64,000 nucleotides of DNA from Mycolicibacterium novocastrense (lineage in GTDB: Bacteria; Actinomycetota; Actinomycetes; Mycobacteriales; Mycobacteriaceae): NCBI RefSeq assembly GCF_001570485.1, contig NZ_BCTA01000002.1, forward strand, positions 62,001-126,000, written 5' to 3'. The notes under the pieces were generated by a model, which was not told the origin of the DNA, searched no databases, and worked only from the letters and a program-made list of their open reading frames with translations. Made by a program: the position numbers and the translations under genes. This document shows, piece after piece, positions 47,418 to 56,342 of the stretch. Numbering within the stretch: position 1 is the stretch's first letter; every line of letters starts with the position of its first letter.

Positions 47418-48260
47418 TCAGTGGGTCCAGCCGGCGGCAGCTTGGTCGTCGAAGGTGCGGTCGATGCGCTCGAAGCGGCGGCGAATCGAGCCGCGGGCCG
47501 CGCTGTGCGGTAGCACGTAGAGCCGGTTGGCTTCGATCGCGTCGGCAGTCAAGCGGGCGACCTCGTCGACATTGAGCACGGAGTCGTCGCTCGGATTCGA
47601 CGCCAACTGCTGAACCGAGTCCGCGCCCGACGCGGTGGCTGGACCGTAGTCCTCACTGCGCACGCGTTCGGTGTTGGCCAGCAGATTCGTGTCGACGATC
47701 ATCGGGCACAACACCGTCACACCGATGCCGTTGGCGCGCACCTCGCGCGACAACGTCTCCGCGAGCGCGACGACGCCGTACTTGGCGACGCAGTAGGGGC
47801 CGAGCCCGACGTTGGGGATCAGCCCGGCGAACGACGATGTGAACGCGATGTGGCTGTCGGCTTCCTGGGCGAGCAGCCGCGGCAGGAACGCCTCGACGCC
47901 GTGGATCGGTCCCCACAGGTCGACGTCGATGACGAATCGCCAGTCGTCATGGCTGGTCTGCGCGATCGGGCCGGCGTAAGCGATACCGGCGTTGTTGAAG
48001 ACCAGGTGCACGTCGCCGAACACGCCGAATGCCTCGTCGGCCAACCGGTTGACGTCGTCGAACTTCCGCACGTCGCACACCACGCCGTGGGCCTCGACGC
48101 CGTCGGCGCGCAGGTCGGCCACGGCACGGTCGAGCGCGGCCGAGTCGATGTCGCTGAGCATGATGCGCGCCCCGCGCCGGGCGAACTCTTGCGCGGCGGC
48201 GAAACCGATGCCGCTTGCGCCGCCGGTGATGACCGCTGCGCGGCCGTTGAACGTCTCCAC
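47418..48260 (-). CDS. SDR-family dehydrogenase
   Basis: A 280-residue SDR from a GTG start: GGASGIG, NNAG, catalytic Ser in FTSSFAG, YCVAK. The C-terminal part lacks the usual VDGG end and carries a basic tail (RGSIRRRFERIDRTFDD), typical of the larger classical group that acts on bulky alcohols. It lies 18 nt downstream of the epimerase-like gene on the same strand and is probably co-transcribed with it from the operator-bearing promoter near 49390. Confidence 0.88.
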   Translation of the reverse strand: METFNGRAAVITGGASGIGFAAAQEFARRGARIMLSDIDSAALDRAVADLRADGVEAHGVVCDVRKFDDVNRLADEAFGVFGDVHLVFNNAGIAYAGPIAQTSHDDWRFVIDVDLWGPIHGVEAFLPRLLAQEADSHIAFTSSFAGLIPNVGLGPYCVAKYGVVALAETLSREVRANGIGVTVLCPMIVDTNLLANTERVRSEDYGPATASGADSVQQLASNPSDDSVLNVDEVARLTADAIEANRLYVLPHSAARGSIRRRFERIDRTFDDQAAAGWTH

Positions 48261-48278
48261 CCGCCGAAGACTAGGCGG

Positions 48279-49361
48279 TCAGGTCAGATCGCGGGGTCGA
48301 TCCCACGCCGGCTCGCCCAGCCGGGCGCGGATCGCCGCCCACGGGTCCGCGTACTTGCCGGGTGTGTTGCGGTATGCGCCCCGTCGCGCGAGCAGTGCGC
48401 GCGCAAGCGGCGCAAGCGGTGTCAGCAACCGCATCGCGTACCGCGTCCAGCCCGCGTTGGCGGCGGCCTCGGCTTGCATGTCGGGCCACGAGTAATGCTG
48501 GAACCGCAACGCTTCCTGCGCGCGCGTCGTGTCCATCCAATCGGTGACGAACCACGTGTCGTCGCGCTCGGGGTCGCCGGGTCTGCCGGGCGGCAGTACC
48601 CCGGGCAGGCCTCGGGCCGCCGCCAGCGCCGCGCCCACGTCGCCCTGGCGGATCCGGTGCGAGTCGTCGCCGGCGATCAGCAGGATCTCCCGAACGACGT
48701 CGGCGGTGGTCGCCGCGGCGAAGGCCCACGCGACATCGCGGACATCGACGGTGTGCAATCGGCCGTCGGTCGGAAGGAGGCTCTCGAAGTACAGGGCGTC
48801 GGCGCTCATCGGCATCGCTTTGGGATCGGTGCTCAACACCCCACCGAGACGCAGAACCACCCACGGCAGTTTCGAGGCCCGCACGATCGCCTCGGCCTCC
48901 GCCTTGGTGCCGCTGTACAGATCGCATGGCCGCATCGGGTCATCGGCCCGCACGGGCGCGCTCGCCGTGTGGGGGTTGCGCGCACCGTAGACCGCGTTGC
49001 TCGACGCCTGCACGAAGCGCGGCGGGGTCGGTTGTTGTTCGGCGATGCGCACCAGCGTGGCGGTGGCTTCGACGTTGACGCGCCGGGCGAGGTTGGGGTT
49101 CTTGTAGATCGGCGGCGGGATCACGGCGGCCAGATGGATGATCGCCTCGGGCGCGGTGTCGGCGACAAGTCGCTGCACCTGAGCCTCGTCGGTCAGGTCG
49201 GTCCATCGCACCGAGGCGCCCCGCGGGAGTTTCGCCTGTGCTTTCCTGTTCGCGGGTGTCTCCAGGTCGGCCACCACCACCGAGCGTCTGAGTTCCGCGA
49301 GCCTGCGCACGGTCGCCGACCCCACCAGGCCGAAGCCGCCGGTCACCAATACCGCCGCCAT
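48279..49361 (-). CDS. NAD-dependent epimerase/dehydratase family protein (extended SDR)
   Basis: A 360-residue extended SDR: VTGGFGLVGSATVRRL at the N terminus, LAAVIPP, a Ser in QASSNAVYG and the catalytic YSGTK. This is the sterol/cinnamyl dehydrogenase-like pattern, the group that includes 3-beta-HSD-type enzymes. The ATG at 49361 has a GGGAGG site; the frame runs on to 49388 into the operator. It would oxidise or epimerise a hydroxylated substrate. The promoter spacer is shared with the acyltransferase gene on the other strand. Confidence 0.87.
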   Translation of the reverse strand: MAAVLVTGGFGLVGSATVRRLAELRRSVVVADLETPANRKAQAKLPRGASVRWTDLTDEAQVQRLVADTAPEAIIHLAAVIPPPIYKNPNLARRVNVEATATLVRIAEQQPTPPRFVQASSNAVYGARNPHTASAPVRADDPMRPCDLYSGTKAEAEAIVRASKLPWVVLRLGGVLSTDPKAMPMSADALYFESLLPTDGRLHTVDVRDVAWAFAAATTADVVREILLIAGDDSHRIRQGDVGAALAAARGLPGVLPPGRPGDPERDDTWFVTDWMDTTRAQEALRFQHYSWPDMQAEAAANAGWTRYAMRLLTPLAPLARALLARRGAYRNTPGKYADPWAAIRARLGEPAWDRPRDLT

Positions 49362-49377
49362 CCTGCCTCCCACCTGC

Positions 49378-49405
49378 GAATATGACATTCTCTTTTTACG
49401 AAAGT
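49378..49405. promoter_or_regulatory. Diverged operator with ATTCTC-TTTTTACGAAAGT
   Basis: Same arrangement as the repeats at 9099 and 9208: ATTCTC, a T-run, then ACG(A/C)AAGT. The left arm GAATAT is degenerate. It lies 17-44 bp before the epimerase start, in the divergent spacer with the acyltransferase gene. Confidence 0.55.
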
Positions 49406-49455
49406 AGCATGTTCAGGTCTAGGGGAGGGGCGGCGCGGGGTATGACAGGTACGCC

Positions 49456-50262
49456 ATGAACAGCAATGGGGCGCAGAAGCCGGAAGTCGCCAAGTGGGAC
49501 CCGGCGTTCACTCGGGGCATCGTCAACACGGTCGGCCCGCTCATCCGGCGGTACTTCCGCGCTGAAGTGCGCGACGTCGACGCCATGCCGGCTGCCGGTG
49601 GGGCGCTGTTGGTGTCCAACCACTCGGGCGGCATGCTGACGCCGGACGTGCTGATCTTCGCGCCCGCCTTCTACGAGAAGTTCGGCTTCGACCGCCCCGT
49701 GTACACGCTTGGGCACGACGCCATATTCGTCGGGCCGGTCGGCACGTTGCTGCGGCGCGCGGGCGTCATCGGGGCCAATCGGGAGAACGCCGCGAAGGCC
49801 TTGCGTGAAGGCGCGGTGGTCCTGGTGTTCCCCGGCGGGGATTACGACTCGTACCGGCCGACGTTCAGCGAGAACGTGATCGACTTCGCCGGCCGTACGG
49901 GCTACGTCCGGACCGCGATCGAGGCCGGTGTCCCGATCGTGCCGATGGTTTCGGTCGGCGCTCAGGAGACGCAGCTGTTTCTCGCGCGGGGCGACTCGAT
50001 CGCCCGGCGCATCGGCCTCAAGCGGCTGCGCGCCGAGATCCTGCCGATCAGCGTCGGATTCCCGTTCGGGGTGTCGGTGTTCTTCCCGCCGAACCTTCCG
50101 TTGCCCGCCAAGATCACCACGCGGGTGTTGCCGCCGATTGATGTTCTCGAGCAGTTCGGGGAGGACCCGGACGTGAAGGAGGTCGACGAGCACGTGCGCT
50201 CGGTGATGCAGGCCGCGCTCGACGAGCTGGCCGCGGAACGCCGATTCCCGGTGTTGGGCTGA
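49456..50262 (+). CDS. Lysophospholipid-type acyltransferase (LPLAT, MGAT-like)
   Basis: A 268-residue acyltransferase of the PlsC/LPLAT superfamily. The catalytic His is in VSNHSGGMLTPD and the second block FPGGDYDSYRP binds the glycerol-phosphate or alcohol acceptor; TLGHDAIFVGPVG is also family-typical. There is no strong membrane anchor; peripheral membrane attachment is likely. With the FadD12-like ligase 4 nt downstream and the WS/DGAT opposite, it resembles the arrangement I recall around M. tuberculosis Rv1425-Rv1428c, a lipid-storage or lipid-remodelling set. Confidence 0.88.
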   Translation: MNSNGAQKPEVAKWDPAFTRGIVNTVGPLIRRYFRAEVRDVDAMPAAGGALLVSNHSGGMLTPDVLIFAPAFYEKFGFDRPVYTLGHDAIFVGPVGTLLRRAGVIGANRENAAKALREGAVVLVFPGGDYDSYRPTFSENVIDFAGRTGYVRTAIEAGVPIVPMVSVGAQETQLFLARGDSIARRIGLKRLRAEILPISVGFPFGVSVFFPPNLPLPAKITTRVLPPIDVLEQFGEDPDVKEVDEHVRSVMQAALDELAAERRFPVLG

Positions 50263-50265
50263 GAG

Positions 50266-51873
50266 ATGGCCGACGTTGTGGGACTCGTGCAGACGCTGTG
50301 GCGGGCGGGCCTGATCGCTCCGCTGCGCCCCGACAAATACCTGCGGATGGGTGCGGCGATGCGCCGCGTGGGCATGACGGCGACGGTCGGTTTCGCCGCG
50401 GCCGCGCAGCGCTGCCCCGACCGTCCCGGGCTCGTCGATGAACGCGGCACCCTGACCTTCAAGCAGATCGACGACCGCTGCGACGCGGTGGCCACGGCGC
50501 TGCAGAACCTTCCCGGCGGCACCCCGAAAACCGTTGCCGTCATGTGCCGCAACCACCGCGGCTTCATCGAGTCCCTGGTGGCATCGAACCGGATGGGCGC
50601 CGACGTCTTGCTGCTCAACACCTCGTTCGCGGGACCGGCGCTGGCCGAGGTGGTCGATCGGGAAGGCGCCGACGTCGTCATCTACGACGAGGAGTTCTCC
50701 GAGATCGTCGACCGGGCCATGGCCGACAAGCCCGACGCGACGCGCATCCTTGCCTGGACCGACGAAGCGGCCGACGGGCTGACGCTCGATCAACTCATCG
50801 AGTCCAATATCGGCAAGCGGCCCGCCCCGGTCGAACGCAAGAGCGACATCATCTTGCTGACGTCCGGCACCACCGGGACCCCGAAGGGCGCCAAGCGCGG
50901 CGAAGGCAGCGGCGGCGCAGGCGATCTCAAGGCGGTGCTGGACCGAACGCCGTGGCGCGCCGAAGAGGCGACCGTCATCGTCGCGCCGATGTTCCACGCA
51001 TGGGGTTTTTCGCAGTTGCTGTTCTCCGCGTTGCTGGCCTGCACGATCGTCACGCGGCGCAAATTCGATCCGGAGGCGACGCTGGAACTGATCGACCGAT
51101 ACAAGGCGACGGGCCTGGTGGTGGTGCCGGTGATGTTCGACCGGATCATGGACCTTCCGGACGAGGTGTTGAACCGCTACAGCGGCAAGTCACTTCGCTT
51201 CGCGACGGCATCGGGTTCCCGGATGCGTCCCGATGTGGTCATCAAGTTCATGGACCGGTTCGGTGACGTGATCTACAACAATTACAACGCCACCGAAGCG
51301 GGGATGATCGCCACCGCGACGCCGGCCGACCTGCGAGCCGCTCCCGACACGGCCGGGACCGCCGCCGACGGCACCGAGATCCGCATCTATGACGCGGATT
51401 TCAACCAACTCCCAGCGGGTGAGACGGGTCAGATCTTCGTCCGCAGCGGCACGCTGTTCGACGGATACACCTCCGGCAAGACCAAGGACTTCCACGACGG
51501 TTTCATGGCCTCCGGGGATGTCGGTTACCTCGACGAGGCCGGGCGGTTGTTCGTGGTCGGCCGAGACGACGAGATGATCGTCTCCGGCGGCGAGAACGTG
51601 TACCCGATCGAGGTCGAGAAGACGCTGGCCCAACACTCCGATGTCAAGGAAGCGGTGGTGCTGGGCGTCGACGACGAGCAGTACGGTCAGCGCCTCGTCG
51701 CCTTCGTCGTGCTCAACGACGGTGGAAGTGCCGGCCCCGACGACCTCAAACAACACGTCCGCGACAACCTCGCCAACTACAAGGTGCCGCGGCAGATCAC
51801 CGTCCTCGACGAACTGCCGCGCGGCAGCACCGGCAAGGTGGCGCGAAAGGACCTGCTCGACCGGGTCGACTAA
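50266..51873 (+). CDS. Long-chain acyl-CoA synthetase, FadD12-like
   Basis: A 535-residue AMP-forming ligase: LLTSGTTGTPKGAKRG (A3), YNATEAGM (A5), the hinge GRDDEMIVSGGENVYP and the catalytic Lys in STGKVARKDLL. The 50-residue N-terminal extension (VQTLWRAGLIAPLRPDKYLRM) is characteristic of mycobacterial FadD2/FadD12 proteins. It activates a fatty acid for the acyltransferase upstream or for beta-oxidation. The 3' end overlaps the convergent WS/DGAT gene by 4 nt. Confidence 0.9.
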   Translation: MADVVGLVQTLWRAGLIAPLRPDKYLRMGAAMRRVGMTATVGFAAAAQRCPDRPGLVDERGTLTFKQIDDRCDAVATALQNLPGGTPKTVAVMCRNHRGFIESLVASNRMGADVLLLNTSFAGPALAEVVDREGADVVIYDEEFSEIVDRAMADKPDATRILAWTDEAADGLTLDQLIESNIGKRPAPVERKSDIILLTSGTTGTPKGAKRGEGSGGAGDLKAVLDRTPWRAEEATVIVAPMFHAWGFSQLLFSALLACTIVTRRKFDPEATLELIDRYKATGLVVVPVMFDRIMDLPDEVLNRYSGKSLRFATASGSRMRPDVVIKFMDRFGDVIYNNYNATEAGMIATATPADLRAAPDTAGTAADGTEIRIYDADFNQLPAGETGQIFVRSGTLFDGYTSGKTKDFHDGFMASGDVGYLDEAGRLFVVGRDDEMIVSGGENVYPIEVEKTLAQHSDVKEAVVLGVDDEQYGQRLVAFVVLNDGGSAGPDDLKQHVRDNLANYKVPRQITVLDELPRGSTGKVARKDLLDRVD

Positions 51874-53303
51874 CGGGCCGCCGGGGCGGGAGCCATCGCC
51901 GTACCCACCACGGAAAGTGCGGGAAGCCCTGCCGCGGAACGGATTTCGTCGAGTCCATGCAACATGGCGTCGGTGGCCTCGTGGATGTCGTCGAAGGTTC
52001 TGTCGTCGGACAGGATCGAGATGTCCACCTGGTCGACGTAGCTCCACACGGTCATGTTGAACGCGCTGCCGGCCGACAGCACGCCGATCGAATAGATCTC
52101 GCTCACCGGGGCGCCGCCGATGTGGCCGCGTCGGCGTGGTCCCGGCACGCTCGACACCGCGACGTTCATCAGCGGATTGTGCTTGGCGCGCTGGCTCTGC
52201 CAGCGCAGTAGCGCCGGTGTCAGCGGGGGAGGCAGGTATTCCATCAGCTGGCCCTGCAGTTTGGGGCCGAGCAGTTCATAGTTCTCTTTGGCCCGCCCCG
52301 TTGCCAGGGAGGTCAGCCGGACCCGTTCGAGCGGATCATCGATGTGAACGGGAAGAGATACCGACAGCCCACCGATTTCGTTGCCGGTGATCCGGTCGGG
52401 GGACAGGTCCGTGCTGACTGGGACCGACGCCATCAACGGACGGTCCGCGCGCCCGTCGTAACGCAACAACAGTTCTCGCAGCCCACCCGCCGCAGTGGCC
52501 AGCACAAGATCGTTGAACGTCACCTCGAGCTGCTTGGCCGTCTCCTTGATCTCGGCCAGCGACAGCGACGCGGTGGCGAACGTGCGTCCCGGCGAGACCA
52601 CGTGGTTGAGGAACGTCGGCGGCGTGCGGAACATCTTCGCCAGGTCCGGTTGATCGGCGCGCTCTTTGGCGCGGCGCCGCAACTTGGTGAACCCCCGGAC
52701 GGCGTCACGGGCGAGAGTGGGCAGCGCGGCGACGTTCGTGGCGTGGTCGCGCATCGCGAACTTCATCAGCTCGGAGCGACCCGGGCTGTCACAGACGGCG
52801 TAGTCCTCATGCTCGTGCTGCGTGCCGTCCGCGAGATCCATCAGCCGCGCAAGCAGATTCGCCGATGCCACACCATCGGCCAGTGTGTGGTGCACCTTGC
52901 CGATGAGCGCGAACCGGTCGTCGGCCATTCCCTCGGCGAAGTGGAACTCCCACAGCGGCCGGCTGCGGTCGAGCGGCGTGCTGGCGATCCGGCCGATGAC
53001 CTCGTCGAGCTCGCGGCGACCCCCCGGGCTCGGCACGTGCACACGGCGCAGGTGGTAGTCGAGATCCACCGGGCAGTCCTCGAGCCACATCGGATGGTGC
53101 AACTTCCAGGGGATGTCGACGAGCCGGTAGCGCAGCGGGTCGAGCAGGTGCAGTCGCCGGGCGATGGTTCGCCGGAAGTGATCGAAGGTGAATTCACCGT
53201 CGAACTCGGCGGCATTGATGATCGCGACCTTCAACGTGTGCGTGTGCAGGTTGGGCGTCTCGCTGTAGAGCAGCATGGCGTCCATGCCGTTGAGTCGCTT
53301 CAC
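51870..53303 (-). CDS. Wax ester synthase/diacylglycerol acyltransferase (WS/DGAT)
   Basis: A 477-residue WS/DGAT with the active-site motif HHTLADG (His138, His139, Asp143), the N terminus MKRLNGMDAMLLYSET and late motifs VSSVPGP and GSAFNMTVWSY. It esterifies acyl-CoA to long alcohols or diacylglycerol. The GTG at 53303 gives the canonical N terminus; the frame extends to 53363 without a good start. Mycobacteria have many paralogues; this one sits beside the FadD12-like ligase as in Rv1425-type loci. The frame is intact with no odd residues. Confidence 0.93.
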   Translation of the reverse strand: MKRLNGMDAMLLYSETPNLHTHTLKVAIINAAEFDGEFTFDHFRRTIARRLHLLDPLRYRLVDIPWKLHHPMWLEDCPVDLDYHLRRVHVPSPGGRRELDEVIGRIASTPLDRSRPLWEFHFAEGMADDRFALIGKVHHTLADGVASANLLARLMDLADGTQHEHEDYAVCDSPGRSELMKFAMRDHATNVAALPTLARDAVRGFTKLRRRAKERADQPDLAKMFRTPPTFLNHVVSPGRTFATASLSLAEIKETAKQLEVTFNDLVLATAAGGLRELLLRYDGRADRPLMASVPVSTDLSPDRITGNEIGGLSVSLPVHIDDPLERVRLTSLATGRAKENYELLGPKLQGQLMEYLPPPLTPALLRWQSQRAKHNPLMNVAVSSVPGPRRRGHIGGAPVSEIYSIGVLSAGSAFNMTVWSYVDQVDISILSDDRTFDDIHEATDAMLHGLDEIRSAAGLPALSVVGTAMAPAPAAR

Positions 53304-53445
53304 ATCCCCACCCCTTGCGGACAACCGGTACCCAAGGGTCCATCGAACCACTCGGACGGACATGCTCGGGGGGTTTCAGTCAGCGGAGCTACGGGGCTCG
53401 TGACCTCATGACTATTGTTAGGTGATCGAACGATTGGAGTGAGTG

Positions 53446-54417
53446 ATGAGAGCGGTCGTGTGCCGGGAGTATTGCCAACCGGAGGATCTCGTGCTCGACG
53501 AACTTCCCGACCCGACACCGCAACCCGGTCAAGTCGTCATCAGGGTGCGTGCGGCTGCGGTGAACTATCCCGATGTGCTGTTGATCGGCGGCAACTATCA
53601 GGTCAAGGTCCCGCCTCCGTTCAGCCCCGGCAGCGAGATGGCCGGAGAGGTGATCGCCGTCGGTGACGGCGTCGACTGCCGCGTCGGCTCCCGAGTGACG
53701 GCGACGACGTTTGTCGGTGCCTTCGCCGAGCAGGCGGTGGTGGACGCACGCGCGGTGTCGCCGATTCCGGATGGCGTCGACTACGCCGAAGCCGCCGCGT
53801 TCGGGGTCACGTATCGGACCGCTTACTACACCTTGCGCACGATCGCGCCGGTGTGCCCGGGTGATTGGGTCGTCGTGCTCGGTGCCGCCGGGGGCGTGGG
53901 TATCGCCGCCGTCGACATTGCGCAACTTCTCGGGGGCAGGGTGCTGGCCGCGGCCTCCGGCGAGGAAAAGCTCGAGCTGTGCCGCGAGCGCGGCGCCGAA
54001 GCATGTGTGGACTACGACCGCGAAAACCTGCGGGACCGGATCAAGGAGATCACCGGCAAGGCCGGCGCACAGATCGTCGTCGACCCTGTCGGCGGGCCGT
54101 ACTCCCTGCCCGCGCTGCGGGGCCTGGGGCGGGGCGGAACATTCGTCACGCTCGGGTACGCGGCCGGTGAGATTCCGTCCATTCCCCTGAATCTTGTTCT
54201 GCTCAAAGGGATCACCGTGCGCGGCATGGAGATCCGGACCTTCGCGTCCGACTATCCGGACGAGGTCATACGCGACGACGAAGAGCTGGACGCACTCTTC
54301 GCCGAAGGGAAGCTGCGACCGTACATTGGTGGGCGTTTTCCGCTCGACGATGCCGCGGTCGCGTTGCGCCACGTCGCGGAGCGCAAGGCATTGGGCAAGA
54401 TCGTCATCGAGATCTGA
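53446..54417 (+). CDS. NADPH:quinone oxidoreductase-like (zinc-free MDR family)
   Basis: A 323-residue medium-chain dehydrogenase/reductase with no zinc cysteines, GAAGGVGIAAVDIAQ as nucleotide loop and the early segment AAVNYPDVLLIGGNYQ, as in quinone oxidoreductases and zinc-free enoyl reductases. The ATG at 53446 is preceded by GGAGTGAG; a GTG at 53443 overlaps it. It faces the WS/DGAT gene across 142 bp in which I see no clear operator. It reduces a quinone or an activated double bond with NADPH. Confidence 0.9.
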   Translation: MRAVVCREYCQPEDLVLDELPDPTPQPGQVVIRVRAAAVNYPDVLLIGGNYQVKVPPPFSPGSEMAGEVIAVGDGVDCRVGSRVTATTFVGAFAEQAVVDARAVSPIPDGVDYAEAAAFGVTYRTAYYTLRTIAPVCPGDWVVVLGAAGGVGIAAVDIAQLLGGRVLAAASGEEKLELCRERGAEACVDYDRENLRDRIKEITGKAGAQIVVDPVGGPYSLPALRGLGRGGTFVTLGYAAGEIPSIPLNLVLLKGITVRGMEIRTFASDYPDEVIRDDEELDALFAEGKLRPYIGGRFPLDDAAVALRHVAERKALGKIVIEI

Positions 54418-54439
54418 ATGCGCTCTTTTCGCGCGGGTT

Positions 54440-55210
54440 TCAGAGTGTGCGGAACAGTCCGCCGTCGACGAGAATCTGTGCTCCGTTGATGTAACCGGCC
54501 GCGTCGCTGGCCAGGAAAACGCATAAGCCGACCATGTCCTCGGGCACCCCGATGCGCTTCATCGGATTCATCGCCGCTGCCGCGGCCTGCGCCTGCGGGC
54601 CCCAGGATTTCGAGATATCGGTGTCGAACGCACCCGGCATGACGAGGTTGGCCCGAACCTTCGGCGCCCACGCCCCGGCTAGGGCCAGGGTCAGGGCGTT
54701 GAGCCCCGCCTTCGCCATGGCATAGGGGAGGTCGGCCGTATCCGGTCGCAGTGTGCCCGCCGCGGTGACGTTGATGATCGACCCGCCGTCCGCCTCCGCC
54801 ATCCGAGTTCCGAAAAGCGTTGCCAGCCGGAACGGTCCGCGCGCATTGACCGCGTGCACCTTGTCGTAGAGTTCCTGCGTGACAGAGGTGAGATTGTCGT
54901 ACACCGGCGACATTCCGGCGTTGTTGATCAGCACATCGCATCGACCGAAGGCGTCGTAGACCTTCTCGAGGAGCGCCTCGGAGTCGTCCCACCGGCCCAC
55001 ATGGCATCCGACGGGCAGAGCGCGCCGACCGGTGGTGCGCTCGATCTCCGCGGCGACCGCTTCACAGTTCTCGAGCTTTCGGCTGGCGATCACCACATCG
55101 GCGCCCGCCTCCGCGAACCCCTGGGCGACGGCCCGGCCGATCCCGCGGCTGCCGCCAGTGATGACCACGACCTTGTCGCTCATGTCGAGCAGGTCCCGAA
55201 GACGGGTCAC
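54440..55210 (-). CDS. SDR-family dehydrogenase
   Basis: A 256-residue SDR: GGSRGIG, NNAG, YAMAK and the ending INGAQILVDGG. At the catalytic Ser position the sequence is NVTAAG, so Thr or Ala stands in place of the usual Ser; activity could be retained through the Thr. The start is a GTG with GGAGAAAAGG upstream. It is the last gene of the minus-strand operon P450, SDR, APH-fold kinase, SDR and ends 22 nt from the convergent quinone oxidoreductase gene. Confidence 0.87.
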   Translation of the reverse strand: MTRLRDLLDMSDKVVVITGGSRGIGRAVAQGFAEAGADVVIASRKLENCEAVAAEIERTTGRRALPVGCHVGRWDDSEALLEKVYDAFGRCDVLINNAGMSPVYDNLTSVTQELYDKVHAVNARGPFRLATLFGTRMAEADGGSIINVTAAGTLRPDTADLPYAMAKAGLNALTLALAGAWAPKVRANLVMPGAFDTDISKSWGPQAQAAAAAMNPMKRIGVPEDMVGLCVFLASDAAGYINGAQILVDGGLFRTL

Positions 55211-55249
55211 CCTTTTCTCCTTCAGTTTCAGGTGACGGGCTGGACGCGG

Positions 55250-56329
55250 TCAGTCCAGGGCCGACAGCGCGGCGCGGGTGTCGAGGTCGATGAACGCGGC
55301 CGAATACCGTTGTGCCAGAGCTAAACAGATGTCCGCGCCCTGCCAGGCGTCGCCCCCGGAGAGGGTGGCCATCCAGATGGCCAGTCCGTGCGCGACCGAC
55401 GCGCGGTAGCGCAGCCAGACCTCCTCGGCCGACGGAAGTTCGTCGGCGGGCAGCCTGAGCGCGGCCCGGTACTCGTCGAGCAGATCCCGCTCGGCTTTTC
55501 TGCGATCCTCGATCGTCAACGCACCCTGCACGAAGTAGCCCAGATCCAGCGACCAGTTGCCGCGTCGGGCCATCTGCCAGTCCAGGAACCCCACGTCGTC
55601 ATCGGGCAGCACGTAGGTGTTTCCGATGTGCGGATCACCGTGCAGCAGGGTCTCGGGTGACTTCGAAGTTCCGGTGAGGGTGCCGATGTAACGGGCCCAG
55701 ATGTCGACGAAAAGCTCTGTGCCGCTCATCTCGACGATCTCCGAAGAGACCGTCTTGCCCAGTCGCTCACGAGCGATGTCCAGCGGGGCGTGCTCGAGGC
55801 CTTCGAAAGCGACGAACGGCTCGAGCCAGTCGAGTGCCGGGTTCGCGGTCAGCCGCTCACCCCAGAACTGGCTGTGCATGCGCGCCAGCCCGCGGACGCC
55901 GTTGGCGACCTGCTCGACCGTCATCGGCCGGGTGGAGTCGCGTGGGTCGGCGCCGCGCGCGACGACGTCCTCCATGATCATCACGAAGTTCGAGCCGGGC
56001 TCGTCGATCAGCGCGGCGTAGACAGTCGGATGGTCCAGCGGCAGTGACACCCCCGAAGTGAAAAGCCGCGGTTCGTGGAACAGGCCGCTGGTGAGTGCGA
56101 CGAGTTCGGCGTGGTCGGGGTCGACGGCCTTGGCGAACACTGTCGCCGGACCCGACCCCGCCGAATACCTCAGCGCCAGCCGCGCCCGGCGGTTGGTGCC
56201 GTCGTCGCGCAGCGCGACGCTGACGGTGTCGACGGTGGCGCCCGGGAAGTGCTTCCCGAGCACCGCCGTCATCCACCCCGGCGTCATCTCCTCCCAACTG
56301 CGCGGAAGCGACAGCTCGGCGGCGGTCAT
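55250..56329 (-). CDS. APH-fold phosphotransferase (small-molecule kinase)
   Basis: A 359-residue aminoglycoside-phosphotransferase-type kinase: FAKAV (ATP-binding Lys), MEDV hinge, catalytic loop LLHGDPHIGNTYV (HGDxxxxN) and metal-binding FLDWQ. Homologues in catabolic clusters phosphorylate hydroxyls of small molecules and are often mis-annotated as antibiotic resistance genes. Its place between a mycofactocin-type SDR and another SDR suggests a hydroxylated terpenoid/steroid-like or alcohol substrate, not an antibiotic. It starts 13 nt behind the SDR stop. Confidence 0.9.
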   Translation of the reverse strand: MTAAELSLPRSWEEMTPGWMTAVLGKHFPGATVDTVSVALRDDGTNRRARLALRYSAGSGPATVFAKAVDPDHAELVALTSGLFHEPRLFTSGVSLPLDHPTVYAALIDEPGSNFVMIMEDVVARGADPRDSTRPMTVEQVANGVRGLARMHSQFWGERLTANPALDWLEPFVAFEGLEHAPLDIARERLGKTVSSEIVEMSGTELFVDIWARYIGTLTGTSKSPETLLHGDPHIGNTYVLPDDDVGFLDWQMARRGNWSLDLGYFVQGALTIEDRRKAERDLLDEYRAALRLPADELPSAEEVWLRYRASVAHGLAIWMATLSGGDAWQGADICLALAQRYSAAFIDLDTRAALSALD

Positions 56330-56342
56330 CTGCCGGGTCCCG

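Noticed and set aside
55250..56329. Aminoglycoside resistance gene
   Set aside because: Only the general APH kinase fold is shared; the gene sits inside a catabolic operon and shows no specific resistance-enzyme features.
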